7,322 nt of DNA from Thermoplasmata archaeon (GTDB lineage: Archaea > Thermoplasmatota > Thermoplasmata > Lutacidiplasmatales > UBA184). The notes beneath the pieces were generated by a model, which did no database searches, was not told the origin of the DNA, and saw only the letters and a program-made list of their open reading frames with translations. The translations under genes were made by a program, and so were the position numbers. The stretch is from the NCBI GenBank assembly GCA_030040755.1, contig JASHTC010000131.1, forward strand, positions 1 through 7,322, written 5' to 3'. Position 1 is the first letter of the stretch, and every line of letters begins with the position of its first letter. This document shows, in pieces, positions 1 through 6,544 of the stretch.

Positions 1-75
1 GTGCATTACAAGAAGCTCGCGAACCGCATCGCCGGCTACGCGACCCGCTACATCAAGCGCAAGCGCGGGACCTGA
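1..75 (+). CDS. C-terminal end of an unidentified basic protein (partial)
   Basis: An open frame enters from the left edge and ends at TGA (73-75). It gives 24 residues beginning VHYKKLANRIAGYATRYIKR and ending KRKRGT. The tail is rich in Lys and Arg and looks helical, as in a nucleic-acid-binding or membrane-proximal cytoplasmic tail, but no family can be assigned from so little. The GTG at position 1 could formally be a start, but more likely the gene begins outside the window. It converges on the aIF6 gene with 24 bases between the stop codons. The frame and stop are seen directly; that it is a real gene is inferred from the tight convergent packing. Confidence 0.45.
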   Translation: MHYKKLANRIAGYATRYIKRKRGT

Positions 76-79
76 GCGG

Positions 80-89
80 CCGGGCCCGG
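80..89. other. 10-bp GC palindrome between convergent genes
   Basis: The 24-base gap between the two convergent stop codons contains a perfect palindrome, CCGGGCCCGG. It has no loop and no following T-run on either strand, so it is not a standard archaeal (oligo-T) terminator. It may be chance in such GC-rich DNA. Confidence 0.3.
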
Positions 90-99
90 GGGCTCGCCG

Positions 100-765
100 T
101 CAATCGACCAGGGCAAGTCCCTCTTGGAGGTGCACGATCTCCACCGGGGTCGTGGGCCGTCCGACGAGCATCCCGTGGGAGTTGGCCACGAGGCAGGCCC
201 CGACGATCGGCACGCCGAAGTCCGCGGTCGAACGGTGCACCGGGACCCGGAGGAGCTCCTCGAGGACCCGCGCCTCGCCCTCGGTCGTGCGGGGGTGGAC
301 GACCGCGCCCTTGTTGGTCGCGATCCCCGCCATCCCGACCGTCCCCAGACCGGCGATCGTGCCCCGGCGGGCCGGGACGCGCAGGGCCCGCCCGATGGCG
401 TGCAGGGCCGCGTCGGAGAACTCGGGGTGCACGAGCGCGCCGTGGTCGTTGGCGAGGACGTTGTTCCCGGTGGCGTTCTGCCGGCTGCGGATCACGGTCA
501 CCGGGGCCACCGTCTCGAGCGCCGCTCGCTCCTCGTCGGAGAGGTCGTCCCCGACGACCAGCCCCGAGGAGGTCTGGGCGACCAGCGCGCCCACCACCTC
601 GCTGTCGCTGACGTTGGTGCGGACGACCTGCACCCCGAGCAGGCGGGAGAGGTCCCGGGCGAGCCCGGCGGGGACGGAGGCCGGGGCGATCGCGAACGAC
701 TCGCCGACGCGCAGGTAGACGCCGAGATAGGGACTGCCCCCGTAGAGGGTACGACCGACCGGCAC
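100..765 (-). CDS. eif6: Translation initiation factor 6 (aIF6)
   Basis: aIF6 binds the 50S ribosomal subunit and blocks premature joining with 30S; it acts in ribosome biogenesis and subunit recycling. The 221-residue product is the usual archaeal length. It has the repeated segments of the five-fold pseudo-symmetric pentein fold: GGSPYLGVYLRV near the N-terminus, SEVVGALVAQTSSGLVV, NVLANDHGALVHP, GIATNKGAVVHP and VGACLVANSHGMLVG. I chose the GTG at 763-765. It places the conserved N-terminal strand about ten residues in, clears the upstream L31e stop by 25 bases, and has a GAGGG motif (776-780 on the minus strand) about 10 bases upstream. A longer frame to 924 would add about 50 Ser/Arg-rich residues that overlap rpl31e in another frame and are not homologous to aIF6. 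It is the last gene seen in the leftward operon. Confidence 0.95.
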   Translation of the reverse strand: MPVGRTLYGGSPYLGVYLRVGESFAIAPASVPAGLARDLSRLLGVQVVRTNVSDSEVVGALVAQTSSGLVVGDDLSDEERAALETVAPVTVIRSRQNATGNNVLANDHGALVHPEFSDAALHAIGRALRVPARRGTIAGLGTVGMAGIATNKGAVVHPRTTEGEARVLEELLRVPVHRSTADFGVPIVGACLVANSHGMLVGRPTTPVEIVHLQEGLALVD

Positions 766-790
766 AGCGTCGCGGCCCTCGACCGGGCGA

Positions 791-1096
791 TTACTCGGCC
801 TCGAGAAGGTCGACCTCGACGAGGCCGTCCTCGAAGCGGATCGCCTTGACCCGGACCTGGTGCGGGATGTGCTGGACCCCCCGCTCCCAGATGTGCTCGT
901 TGAGCCGCGGGTCGATCCAGACATCCTCCGGTTTGCCCTTCATGTGCCGGACCACGAACCGTCGCACGGTCTCGAGGGCGTGGCCGGCGCGGCGGCGCCG
1001 GGACGGTTGATGCATGCTCGCCCGGAGCGGGATGACGTACTCACGCTCGAGCTCCTCGCCGCGGCGGGCGGTGGGGGTCTTCGGTTTCGCGGGCAT
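791..1096 (-). CDS. rpl31e: 50S ribosomal protein L31e
   Basis: This is a large-subunit ribosomal protein located near the polypeptide exit tunnel in archaea and eukaryotes. The 101-residue product contains the family core: ELEREYVIPLR, a basic helix (RRRRAGHALETVRRFVVRHMK), the DVWIDPRLNEHIWERG segment and the terminal strand VRVKAIRFEDGLVEV. The first 13 or so residues (MPAKPKTPTARRG) form a basic extension, slightly longer than in many archaeal homologues. The ATG start is well supported by two GGAGG copies on the minus strand at 1099-1103 and 1103-1107; the second has a 6-base spacer. It lies 15 bases downstream of rpl39e and 25 bases upstream of eif6, the conserved archaeal order rpl39e-rpl31e-eif6. 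Confidence 0.95.
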   Translation of the reverse strand: MPAKPKTPTARRGEELEREYVIPLRASMHQPSRRRRAGHALETVRRFVVRHMKGKPEDVWIDPRLNEHIWERGVQHIPHQVRVKAIRFEDGLVEVDLLEAE

Positions 1097-1111
1097 CGCC
1101 TCCCTCCTCCC

Positions 1112-1270
1112 CTACTTGTGCAGGTGCCCGCGCTTCCAGGTGTGACGCTTCGGATGCCGCGTGACGCGTCGCTCGGTCCGCTGCATGACCCACGCGGGGA
1201 CCCGGCGGTTCTGCTTCACGACGCGGAACAAGCGGATCTTTCGGGCCAGGCTCTTCCTGCGATTCGCCAT
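1112..1270 (-). CDS. rpl39e: 50S ribosomal protein L39e
   Basis: This small, very basic large-subunit protein lines the exit tunnel in archaea and eukaryotes. The frame encodes 52 residues, beginning MANRRKSLARKIRLFRVVKQ, followed by NRRVPAWVMQRT and ending RHPKRHTWKRGHLHK. The NRRVPAWV segment and the C-terminal RHWRR-type motif (here KRHTWKRGHL) are typical of the family, and the length matches its usual 50-52 residues. The ATG at 1268-1270 has a GGAGG motif (minus strand, 1276-1280) with a 5-base spacer. The gene sits 15 bases from both the PDCD5-family gene upstream and rpl31e downstream, so it is surely cotranscribed. It is short enough to be missed by length-filtered gene finding. Confidence 0.95.
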   Translation of the reverse strand: MANRRKSLARKIRLFRVVKQNRRVPAWVMQRTERRVTRHPKRHTWKRGHLHK

Positions 1271-1285
1271 CCTTCCCTCCGTCGT

Positions 1286-1639
1286 TCAGCGTCGGGTGAT
1301 CTTGATCTCGCGCCGCTCGGGCATGACCCGCTCGAGCAGGGCGCGGAGCGACGCGTCGTCGACCTGTCGCTGGAGCCGTCCGGTGCTCGCCAGCTGGATC
1401 AGCTGCTGCTCCACCGAGTTCGCCACCTCGGGCTTGGCGAGCCGGATTCGACCGAGCCGCTCCCTCGCCTCCGGCGTGAGGATTCGTCGGAGGATCTCGG
1501 CCCGCTCGGCCTCGCGTCGCAGCATCTCGGCATCCTGCTGGGCGTAGGCCTGCGCGGTGGCGAGGTCGCCCGCACCCTGCATCTCTTGCAGCTGCTGGAG
1601 CCGCCGCCGGCGCAGTTCGTCGAGCTCCGCATCCGTCAC
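1286..1639 (-). CDS. PDCD5-family DNA-binding protein
   Basis: This is an archaeal homologue of human PDCD5/TFAR19, a small helical-bundle protein. The family is annotated as DNA-binding; its cellular role in archaea is not settled. The 117-residue product has a charged N-terminal helix (DELRRRRLQQLQEMQG), a long Gln/Glu/Arg-rich helix, and the conserved core ILRRILTPEARERLGRIRLA, then KPEVANSVEQQLIQLA and a basic end (MPERREIKITRR). I chose the GTG at 1637-1639: it gives the usual family length and has GGAGG on the minus strand (1647-1651) with a 7-base spacer. The frame stays open much further upstream, but that sequence is a shadow of rps19e. It lies between rps19e (29-base gap) and rpl39e (15-base gap), the usual archaeal ribosomal-operon position for this family. 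Confidence 0.93.
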   Translation of the reverse strand: MTDAELDELRRRRLQQLQEMQGAGDLATAQAYAQQDAEMLRREAERAEILRRILTPEARERLGRIRLAKPEVANSVEQQLIQLASTGRLQRQVDDASLRALLERVMPERREIKITRR

Positions 1640-1668
1640 GGTCCCCCCTCCTCTCCCCGCCAAAGGGC

Positions 1669-2124
1669 CTAGAGGTACTTGGCGAGTTCGGGCCGCTCCG
1701 CCGCCAGGGCCTTCATCGAGTCGGTCGAGATCTGGTCGAGGAGCTTGAGTCCCTGGGCGGTCACGCGGCGCCCCTGATTCTTGTATGCCTGAACGAGCCC
1801 GGCCTTCTCGAGCTGTTGGACGATCTCGCGGACGACCGCCCGCGAGCCGGAGCGGGCGTGGTAGGGCGCGCTGCCCCGGTCCCGCTTGCCCCCGTACTCG
1901 GCCGCCAGCCGCGCGTTGCCGACCGTGCCGAGGACGTAGATTTTGCGAAGTACCGAGGCGCTGCGGAGGTACCACCAGTCCGTCGCGACCGGGCCCCGCT
2001 GCTTGTGGACCCCCGTCTTGACGAACGTCGCCCAGGCCGGCGGGGTGACCGCGTTGCGGTTCCTCAGCTCGACCGCCAACGGCGGGAGCAACCTCGAGGG
2101 AGGCACGTCGTCCGGATGGGCCAT
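1669..2124 (-). CDS. rps19e: 30S ribosomal protein S19e
   Basis: This small-subunit ribosomal protein is restricted to archaea and eukaryotes and is required for 30S/40S assembly. The 151-residue product shows the family signature throughout: the N-terminal DVPPSRLLPPLAVELR, then PPAWATFVKTGVHK, DWWYLRSASVLRKIYV, the loop with YGGKRDRG, and a C-terminal winged-helix-like part with REIVQQLEKAGLVQ and GRRVTAQGLKLLDQ. The ATG at 2122-2124 is chosen because the DVP motif follows within six residues. An upstream frame would cross the TATA box. No SD motif precedes this ATG, and a TATA box is centred about 31 bases upstream, so the transcript is probably leaderless or nearly so. It is the first gene of the leftward translation operon. 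Confidence 0.95.
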   Translation of the reverse strand: MAHPDDVPPSRLLPPLAVELRNRNAVTPPAWATFVKTGVHKQRGPVATDWWYLRSASVLRKIYVLGTVGNARLAAEYGGKRDRGSAPYHARSGSRAVVREIVQQLEKAGLVQAYKNQGRRVTAQGLKLLDQISTDSMKALAAERPELAKYL

Positions 2125-2310
2125 AGGGCGGCGCGGCCACTCGGCTGGTGTATTTAAAGTGAGACCCCGGGACCGCAGCGCTTCGGCGGCGGCGGGGCGA
2201 CTTCTCCTCGTCCGGCCCCAGGTCCCGACCACCGGAAGGCGGTCGGTCCCATCCCTTATGAAGCGTGGCCGTCATTCCGGGATGGTCTACCGGTCGAGGA
2301 GCTTCGGAGG
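2125..2310. other. Divergent intergenic region
   Basis: These 186 bases separate the leftward translation operon from the rightward molybdoenzyme operon. The left side holds the TATA box described separately. On the plus strand, CTTATGAAG (2255-2263) is the best AT-rich candidate for the rightward promoter, but it matches the TATA consensus poorly. A GAGGAG motif (2296-2301) lies 9 bases before the mocA ATG and is the probable ribosome binding site; a second GGAGG (2306-2310) abuts the ATG and is too close to work. No RNA gene or inverted-repeat operator stood out. Confidence 0.5.
2151..2158 (-). promoter_or_regulatory. TATA box of the rps19e-eif6 operon
   Basis: On the minus strand this reads TTTAAATA, a near-ideal archaeal TATA box and a rare AT-only stretch in a very GC-rich region. 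Its centre lies about 31 bases from the A of the rps19e ATG. With the usual 25-27 base spacing, transcription would start about 4-6 bases before the ATG. This agrees with the missing SD at that gene. Confidence 0.75.
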
Positions 2311-2919
2311 ATGAGTACCGCAGCGCTCCTGCTCAGTGGAGGGGCCTCCACTCGGTTCGGGGGTCAGCCGAAGGCCCTGCTCCCGGTCGGCGACCGGACC
2401 TCGGTGCGACGCCTGGCCGAGGAGTGCCTCGCGGAGCAGGCCGACCCGGTGGTCGTGGTGGTCGGGGCCCACCGCGGACCGGTCGAGCACGAGCTGCGGG
2501 GGCTTCCGGTGGAGGTCGTCGGGGCGGAGGACTGGTACGAGGGCCGGACCGCCTCGATCCATGCGGGCCTCCGAGCGATCCCGGAGGACCGGGATGTTCT
2601 CCTGTGGCCCGTCGACCATCCCTTCGTCTCGACCCGGACTGTCGACACGCTGTTGGCCGTGCGCCAGCGCGACCTGCTGGCCGTCTGGTTCATCCCGACG
2701 TTCCAGGGGCGGGGCGGCCATCCGGTCCTCTGGCGCTCGTTCCTCCGTCCGGAGATCCTCGAGCTCCGCCCCGACGCGCCGCTGCGTTCGCTGCTGCCCG
2801 AGTTCGGCCCGCAGGTGCGCCGGGTGGCGGTGGAGGACCCCGGGGTAGTGGCGAACGTAGATACCCCCGAGCAGTACAGCGTGGCCTACGACGAATGGCA
2901 GGCACGCGAGAGGGAGTGA
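2311..2919 (+). CDS. mocA: MocA-like molybdenum cofactor cytidylyltransferase
   Basis: This is a nucleotidyltransferase of the MobA/MocA fold. MocA joins CMP from CTP to molybdopterin, giving the cytosine dinucleotide cofactor (MCD) used by many xanthine-oxidase-family enzymes. The 202-residue protein begins with the nucleotide-binding signature LLLSGGASTRFGGQPKALLP (6-25). Then come a hydrophobic strand (VVVVVGAH, 47-54), EGRTASIHAGL (77-87), PVDHPFV with the metal-binding Asp (D102), GGHPVLW (135-141) and NVDTPEQY (182-189), all in MocA order. The ATG has GAGGAG 9 bases upstream. Its stop overlaps the xdhC start by one base. CTP rather than GTP specificity is inferred from the neighbours: the following genes encode a family whose characterised bacterial members carry MCD. 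GTP-specific MobA or another sugar-nucleotide transferase is less likely. Confidence 0.85.
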   Translation: MSTAALLLSGGASTRFGGQPKALLPVGDRTSVRRLAEECLAEQADPVVVVVGAHRGPVEHELRGLPVEVVGAEDWYEGRTASIHAGLRAIPEDRDVLLWPVDHPFVSTRTVDTLLAVRQRDLLAVWFIPTFQGRGGHPVLWRSFLRPEILELRPDAPLRSLLPEFGPQVRRVAVEDPGVVANVDTPEQYSVAYDEWQARERE

Positions 2920-3764
2920 TGGACCGTCGGATCGCCCGGGAGATGCTGCGCCTCCTCGAGGCGCGCCAGCCGTTCGTCCGGGCGAGCGTCGTCCGCGCGA
3001 CCGGGTCGGTCCCCGGGAAGCTGGGCGCCACGATGATCGTGCGGTCCGACGGGTCGACCCTCGGCACCGTCGGCGGCGCCGCGCTGGAAGAGAAGGTCAA
3101 GGCGCTGGCGGCCGAGGCGATCGAGAACGAGCGGGGAGGCCTGCACCACTTCGACCTCCAGGCGTGGACTCCGGGGGGGCTTCCCAGCCTCTGCGGCGGC
3201 ACGGTCGAGATCGCGGTCGAGTACGTACCGAGCCACCCGAACCTGCTCCTGTGGGGGGGTGGCCACGTCGCCCAGGCGCTCGCCCAGATCCTGCCGACCC
3301 TCGAGTACGACTACAGTGTCGCCGACGACCGTCCCGAATGGGTCAGCGCCGACCGGTTCCCGAGCGCCGACCGTCGGGAGGTCGTGGCCCCCGAGCGTCT
3401 CTGGGACGTCTTCGACCCGGCCGAGTTCACGCACGTCTACCTCCTCGGCTACGATGCCGCGAAGGACGTCGAGGCGCTGGCGGTCTCGATCGAGCGGTTC
3501 CCGAACCAGATCGGTCTCATCGCCAGCGCCTCGAAGCGGGAGCACATGTATGGCCGGCTCCGGGCGCGCGGCGTGGGACGCGAGGCGCTCGCCCGCGTGC
3601 GCTCGCCGGTCGGGCTCGCGATCGGCTCGGAGAGCCCGCCCGAGATCGCCGTGAGCATCGTCGCCGAGATCATCCGCGAGCGACACCCGACCACCTTACG
3701 TACTCCCCCGCGTGATGCCGGTGCATCCCACGGAACGCAGGATGCCGTCCCTCGCGCCCCTTAG
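2919..3764 (+). CDS. xdhC: XdhC/CoxI-family molybdoenzyme maturation factor
   Basis: XdhC proteins bind the finished molybdenum cofactor, promote its sulfuration and deliver it to xanthine-dehydrogenase-family apoenzymes in the cytoplasm. The 281-residue product has both expected parts. The N-terminal XdhC_CoxI domain (about 1-103) includes ATGSVPGKLGATMIV (27-41), GTVGGAALEEKV (49-60) and LCGGTVEI (91-98). A C-terminal Rossmann-type domain starts with LLLWGGGHVAQAL (109-121) and ends with PVGLAIGSESPPEIAVSIVAEI. The ATG at 2919 overlaps the mocA TGA (TGATG) and has a purine-rich AGAGGG about 4 bases upstream, so the two genes are translationally coupled. The last 25 or so residues (after RERH) are low in family character, and the end of the gene overlaps the start of the next one. 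An alternative name is CoxI, but GGAALE resembles the XdhC subtype. Confidence 0.88.
   Translation: MDRRIAREMLRLLEARQPFVRASVVRATGSVPGKLGATMIVRSDGSTLGTVGGAALEEKVKALAAEAIENERGGLHHFDLQAWTPGGLPSLCGGTVEIAVEYVPSHPNLLLWGGGHVAQALAQILPTLEYDYSVADDRPEWVSADRFPSADRREVVAPERLWDVFDPAEFTHVYLLGYDAAKDVEALAVSIERFPNQIGLIASASKREHMYGRLRARGVGREALARVRSPVGLAIGSESPPEIAVSIVAEIIRERHPTTLRTPPRDAGASHGTQDAVPRAP
3695..3702 (+). promoter_or_regulatory. Weak TATA-like element inside the 3' end of xdhC
   Basis: CTTACGTA is the most AT-rich stretch before the small-subunit gene. A start about 26 bases downstream would fall near 3725, just before the ATG at 3742, and could give the structural genes their own transcript. The match to the archaeal TATA consensus is poor, and the site lies in coding sequence. 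Confidence 0.2.
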
Positions 3765-4215
3765 GTTCCGGCTGAACGGCCACCCGGCCGAGGTCCCGGC
3801 CGAGGCGGCCCGGATCCTGCTCGACCTTCTGCGGGAGGACCTGCACCTCACCGGGACCAAGCGCGGCTGCGACCTCGGGACGTGCGGCTGCTGCACGGTG
3901 CTGGTCGACGGCCGTCCCACGCTGAGTTGCCTCACGCTGGCCCGCCTGGTGGAGGGCCGGTCGGTCACGACGATCGAGGGGATCTCCCCCCCGCAGGGGC
4001 TCTCGCCGCTCCAGCGCGCGTTCGTCGAGACGGGGGCCACCCAGTGTGGGTTCTGCACGCCGGGGTTCGTCGTCACGGCGACGGCGTTGCTCCGCGACCA
4101 CCCCCATCCGACCCGGGAGGAGATCCTCCGCGCGATCTCGGGCAACCTCTGCCGTTGCACGGGGTACACCAAGATCGTCGAGGCGATCGAGACGGCCGCC
4201 GGCGGAGGGGCGTGA
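3742..4215 (+). CDS. hcrC: Molybdenum hydroxylase small subunit, two [2Fe-2S] clusters (HcrC-like)
   Basis: This is the electron-transfer subunit between FAD and molybdenum in a xanthine-oxidase-family enzyme. The 157-residue product has an N-terminal plant-ferredoxin-type domain with cluster ligands C43, C48, C51 and C63 (GCDLGTCGCCTVLVDG) and a C-terminal helical domain with C102, C105, C137 and C139 (QCGFCTPG and NLCRCTGY). Both sets are complete. C50 is an extra cysteine where Ala is common. Length is normal for the family. The start is uncertain: GTG 3712, ATG 3715 and ATG 3742 share a frame. I prefer 3742 because family members begin within a few residues of the first strand (here LRFRLNGHPAEVP). 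The earlier starts add a non-conserved MMPVHPTERR and extend the xdhC overlap from 23 to 50 or 53 bases. The stop overlaps the large-subunit ATG by one base. Confidence 0.93.
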   Translation: MPSLAPLRFRLNGHPAEVPAEAARILLDLLREDLHLTGTKRGCDLGTCGCCTVLVDGRPTLSCLTLARLVEGRSVTTIEGISPPQGLSPLQRAFVETGATQCGFCTPGFVVTATALLRDHPHPTREEILRAISGNLCRCTGYTKIVEAIETAAGGGA

Positions 4216-6539
4216 TGGCAGAGCCGACGACGTCGGAGTACCGCCTGATCGGCCAGCGCGTCCCGTACGTGGAGGGACCGCTCAAGGTCACCGGACGCGC
4301 GGAGTACACGGACGACATTCAGCGGCCGGGCACGCTCGTGGGCCGGCTCCTGCGCAGCCCGTGGCCGCACGCCCGCCTTCGCGCGGTGGACGTCTCCGCC
4401 GCCCGCGCCCTCCCCGGAGTGTTCGCCGTCCTCACCGGCGAGCGGTACCCGACGACGTTTGGGGTCCTGCCGATCACGCATGACGAGACGGCGATCGCGG
4501 TCGACAAGGCCCGGTACATCGGCGACATCATCGCGGCGGTCGCCGCGACCGACGAGCGGACGGCGGAGCGGGCGCTCGCTCTGATTCGGTTCGACGCCGA
4601 GCCGCTGCCCGAGTACGCGGACCCGCGCGGCGGGACCGACCGGGTCCCCGAGCCCATCCACTCCCGGGGCCTGAACGGCTCGAACATCCAGAAGGAGGTC
4701 GTCCAGCATTTCGGGGACGTCGATGCGGCGTTCGCCCGGGCGGCCCACTCCGTCCGGGTCCGGGGCAACTTCGCCGGCGTGACCCACGCCTTCACCGAGC
4801 CGCTGGTGACGATCGCCGAGTCGACGCCCGACGGCCGGCTCACCGTCTGGAGCGCCACGCAGGTACCGCACTACCTCCACCGCTCGCTGAGCGAGGTCCT
4901 CGGGATCCCGATGCACCGCATCCGGGTGATCAAGCCCGAGGTGGGGGGCGGGTTCGGGGGGAAGTCCGACCCGCTCCCGCACGAGATCGCGTGCGCGGCG
5001 CTCGCGCTCGAGACGGGGCGACCGGTCAAGCTCCTCGTCGACCGGGAGGACGTCTTCTACACGAACCACGGCCGCCACCCGACGCAGAACGAAGTCCGGA
5101 TCGCGACCGACGCGGACGGCCAGATCCTCGCCTACGACATCGAGGCGCTCATCGACGGGGGCGCCTGGAGCTCGTTCGGCACGGTCACCACCTACTACAA
5201 CGGGGTCCTGTCGATGGGCCCGTACCGAGTTCCGAACTTCCGGTACCGCGGCCGGCGGGTCTACACGACCAAGCCGCCCTCCGGCGCGATGCGGGCGCAC
5301 GGCGGCACGAATATCCGATACTCGATCGAGGTGGCACTCGACCAGCTCGCCGAGCGGGCCCACCTCGACCCGTTCGACCTGCGCGAGCGCAACGCGCTCC
5401 CCCCGAACTCGACCACCGTCAACCAGTTCCGGATCACCTCGACGTCCTTCCGCAAGTGCCTCGCCGCGGCGCGGGCGAAGAGCGGCTGGGACCGCAAGTT
5501 CCGCCAGCTCCCCTACGGCCGCGGCGTCGGGCTCGGCTGCGGGTTCTACATCTCGGGCTCGAACAGCCCGATCCACTTCACGCCGGTGATGCCGCAGTCG
5601 ACCGTGCACCTCAAGGTCGACATGGACGGGGGGATCGCTGCCCACTCGATGCAGGCGGACATCGGGCAGGGCTCGAACACCCTGCTCGCGCTCATCGTCG
5701 CCGAGGTCCTCGGCGTGGACATCGAGCGGGTCCACGTGCAGCGCGTCGACTCGGACGTGAGCCCGGTCGACCTCGGCTCGTACTCGAGCCGGGTCACGTT
5801 CATGATGGGCAACGCCGCCCGGTCCGCAGCCGAGAAGATCCGGGCCGAGCTGCTCACGGCCGCGGCCGAGCTCACCGGGAGGCCGGTCGACGAGATGCAG
5901 GTCGGTCACGAGCGGTACTTCTCGCGGGTCGACCCCGAGGTCGGGGTCACGTTCCTGGAGGCGCTCCACCGGGCGATGGCACGCTCGGGCGCCCTCGTGG
6001 CGAGCGGGTCGTTCAACACCTCGCCGCTGGGCGGCACGTTCAAGGGGGCCCGGGCCGGGACCGCGCCGGCCTACTCCTTCGCGGCCTACGTGGCCGAGCT
6101 CGAGGTCGACGTCGAGACCGGGGTCTACCAGGTGGAGACGGTGTGGGCCGCCTTCGACTGCGGGCGCGCCCTCAACCGGCTCGCCGTGGAGGGGCAGATC
6201 GAGGGCTCGGTCCACATGGGGCTCGGCCAGGTGATGGGCGAGGCGATGAACTACCGCGGGACGCGCCTCATGAACCCCTCCCTGCTCGAGTACAAGATCC
6301 CGATGCCCCAGCAGATGCCGAAGGTCGAGATCCTCCTGGTCGGGGACGACGACCCCGAGGGCCCCTTCGGGGCGAAGGAGGCCGGCGAGGGCCCCCTGAT
6401 CGCGACCCTGCCGGCGGTCGGGAATGCGCTCTACGACGCCGTCGGGGTGCGTTTCACCGACCTGCCGATCACCCCGGACAAGGTGCTGAAGGGGATCGAC
6501 CAACGACGCCAGGAGGGGCGCCCCTGGAAGGGGGCGTAG
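4215..6539 (+). CDS. hcrA: Molybdenum hydroxylase large subunit, 4-hydroxybenzoyl-CoA reductase alpha-like (HcrA)
   Basis: This is the catalytic subunit binding the molybdenum-pterin cofactor. The 774-residue protein has the a/b hammerhead domain (GPLKVTGRAEYTDDI, 21-35), then two cofactor-binding domains with GGGFGGK (244-250), MRAHG (359-363), DIGQGSNT (482-489), SYSSRVTFMMGNAA (522-535) and PFGAKEAGEG. E725 in the last motif matches the active-site Glu of the superfamily. The combination GQGSNT, SYSSRVTFM and GPFGAKEA.EG is what I recall from HcrA of Thauera and relatives, which reductively dehydroxylate 4-hydroxybenzoyl-CoA. The AYXCSFR loop of form I CO dehydrogenase is absent. The start is coupled to the small-subunit stop (TGATG), with GGAGG at 4204-4208 and a 6-base spacer. 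Family membership is firm; the substrate is inferred from similarity and from the FAD subunit downstream. Another aryl-CoA or N-heterocyclic substrate remains possible. Confidence 0.9.
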   Translation: MAEPTTSEYRLIGQRVPYVEGPLKVTGRAEYTDDIQRPGTLVGRLLRSPWPHARLRAVDVSAARALPGVFAVLTGERYPTTFGVLPITHDETAIAVDKARYIGDIIAAVAATDERTAERALALIRFDAEPLPEYADPRGGTDRVPEPIHSRGLNGSNIQKEVVQHFGDVDAAFARAAHSVRVRGNFAGVTHAFTEPLVTIAESTPDGRLTVWSATQVPHYLHRSLSEVLGIPMHRIRVIKPEVGGGFGGKSDPLPHEIACAALALETGRPVKLLVDREDVFYTNHGRHPTQNEVRIATDADGQILAYDIEALIDGGAWSSFGTVTTYYNGVLSMGPYRVPNFRYRGRRVYTTKPPSGAMRAHGGTNIRYSIEVALDQLAERAHLDPFDLRERNALPPNSTTVNQFRITSTSFRKCLAAARAKSGWDRKFRQLPYGRGVGLGCGFYISGSNSPIHFTPVMPQSTVHLKVDMDGGIAAHSMQADIGQGSNTLLALIVAEVLGVDIERVHVQRVDSDVSPVDLGSYSSRVTFMMGNAARSAAEKIRAELLTAAAELTGRPVDEMQVGHERYFSRVDPEVGVTFLEALHRAMARSGALVASGSFNTSPLGGTFKGARAGTAPAYSFAAYVAELEVDVETGVYQVETVWAAFDCGRALNRLAVEGQIEGSVHMGLGQVMGEAMNYRGTRLMNPSLLEYKIPMPQQMPKVEILLVGDDDPEGPFGAKEAGEGPLIATLPAVGNALYDAVGVRFTDLPITPDKVLKGIDQRRQEGRPWKGA

Positions 6540-6544
6540 CCGCG

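Noticed and set aside
124..849. Long plus-strand open frames over eif6
   Set aside because: They show biased composition with no motifs and lie opposite a clear aIF6 gene.
766..924. N-terminal extension of aIF6 (Ser/Arg/Thr-rich)
   Set aside because: It overlaps rpl31e in another frame and is absent from the aIF6 family; it is a shadow sequence.
1640..2275. N-terminal extension of the PDCD5-family frame upstream of 1639
   Set aside because: It runs antiparallel-free but out of frame through rps19e and gives low-complexity Gly/Arg/Pro sequence. The family length and the SD support GTG 1637-1639.
3060..3100. Loss of the conserved Cys (GGC.E) in the XdhC N-terminal domain
   Set aside because: The CoxI-like subtype has GGC.E, but XdhC-type proteins read GGGALE or similar here, so GGAALE is an ordinary variant.
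3170..3262. Runs of seven G in xdhC as possible frameshift sites
   Set aside because: The reading frame stays intact across both runs with conserved motifs on each side, so nothing suggests programmed or erroneous shifting.
3696..6503. Very long open frame (935 codons) on the minus strand opposite the small and large subunit genes
   Set aside because: It is an Asp/Arg/Val/Pro-rich shadow caused by high GC in the third codon position of the sense genes. It has no recognisable domain, and the sense frames carry complete catalytic motifs.
4215..6539. Annotation as aerobic CO dehydrogenase large subunit (CoxL)
   Set aside because: The form I AYXCSFR loop is missing, and the FAD subunit has the [4Fe-4S] insertion that CO dehydrogenases lack.
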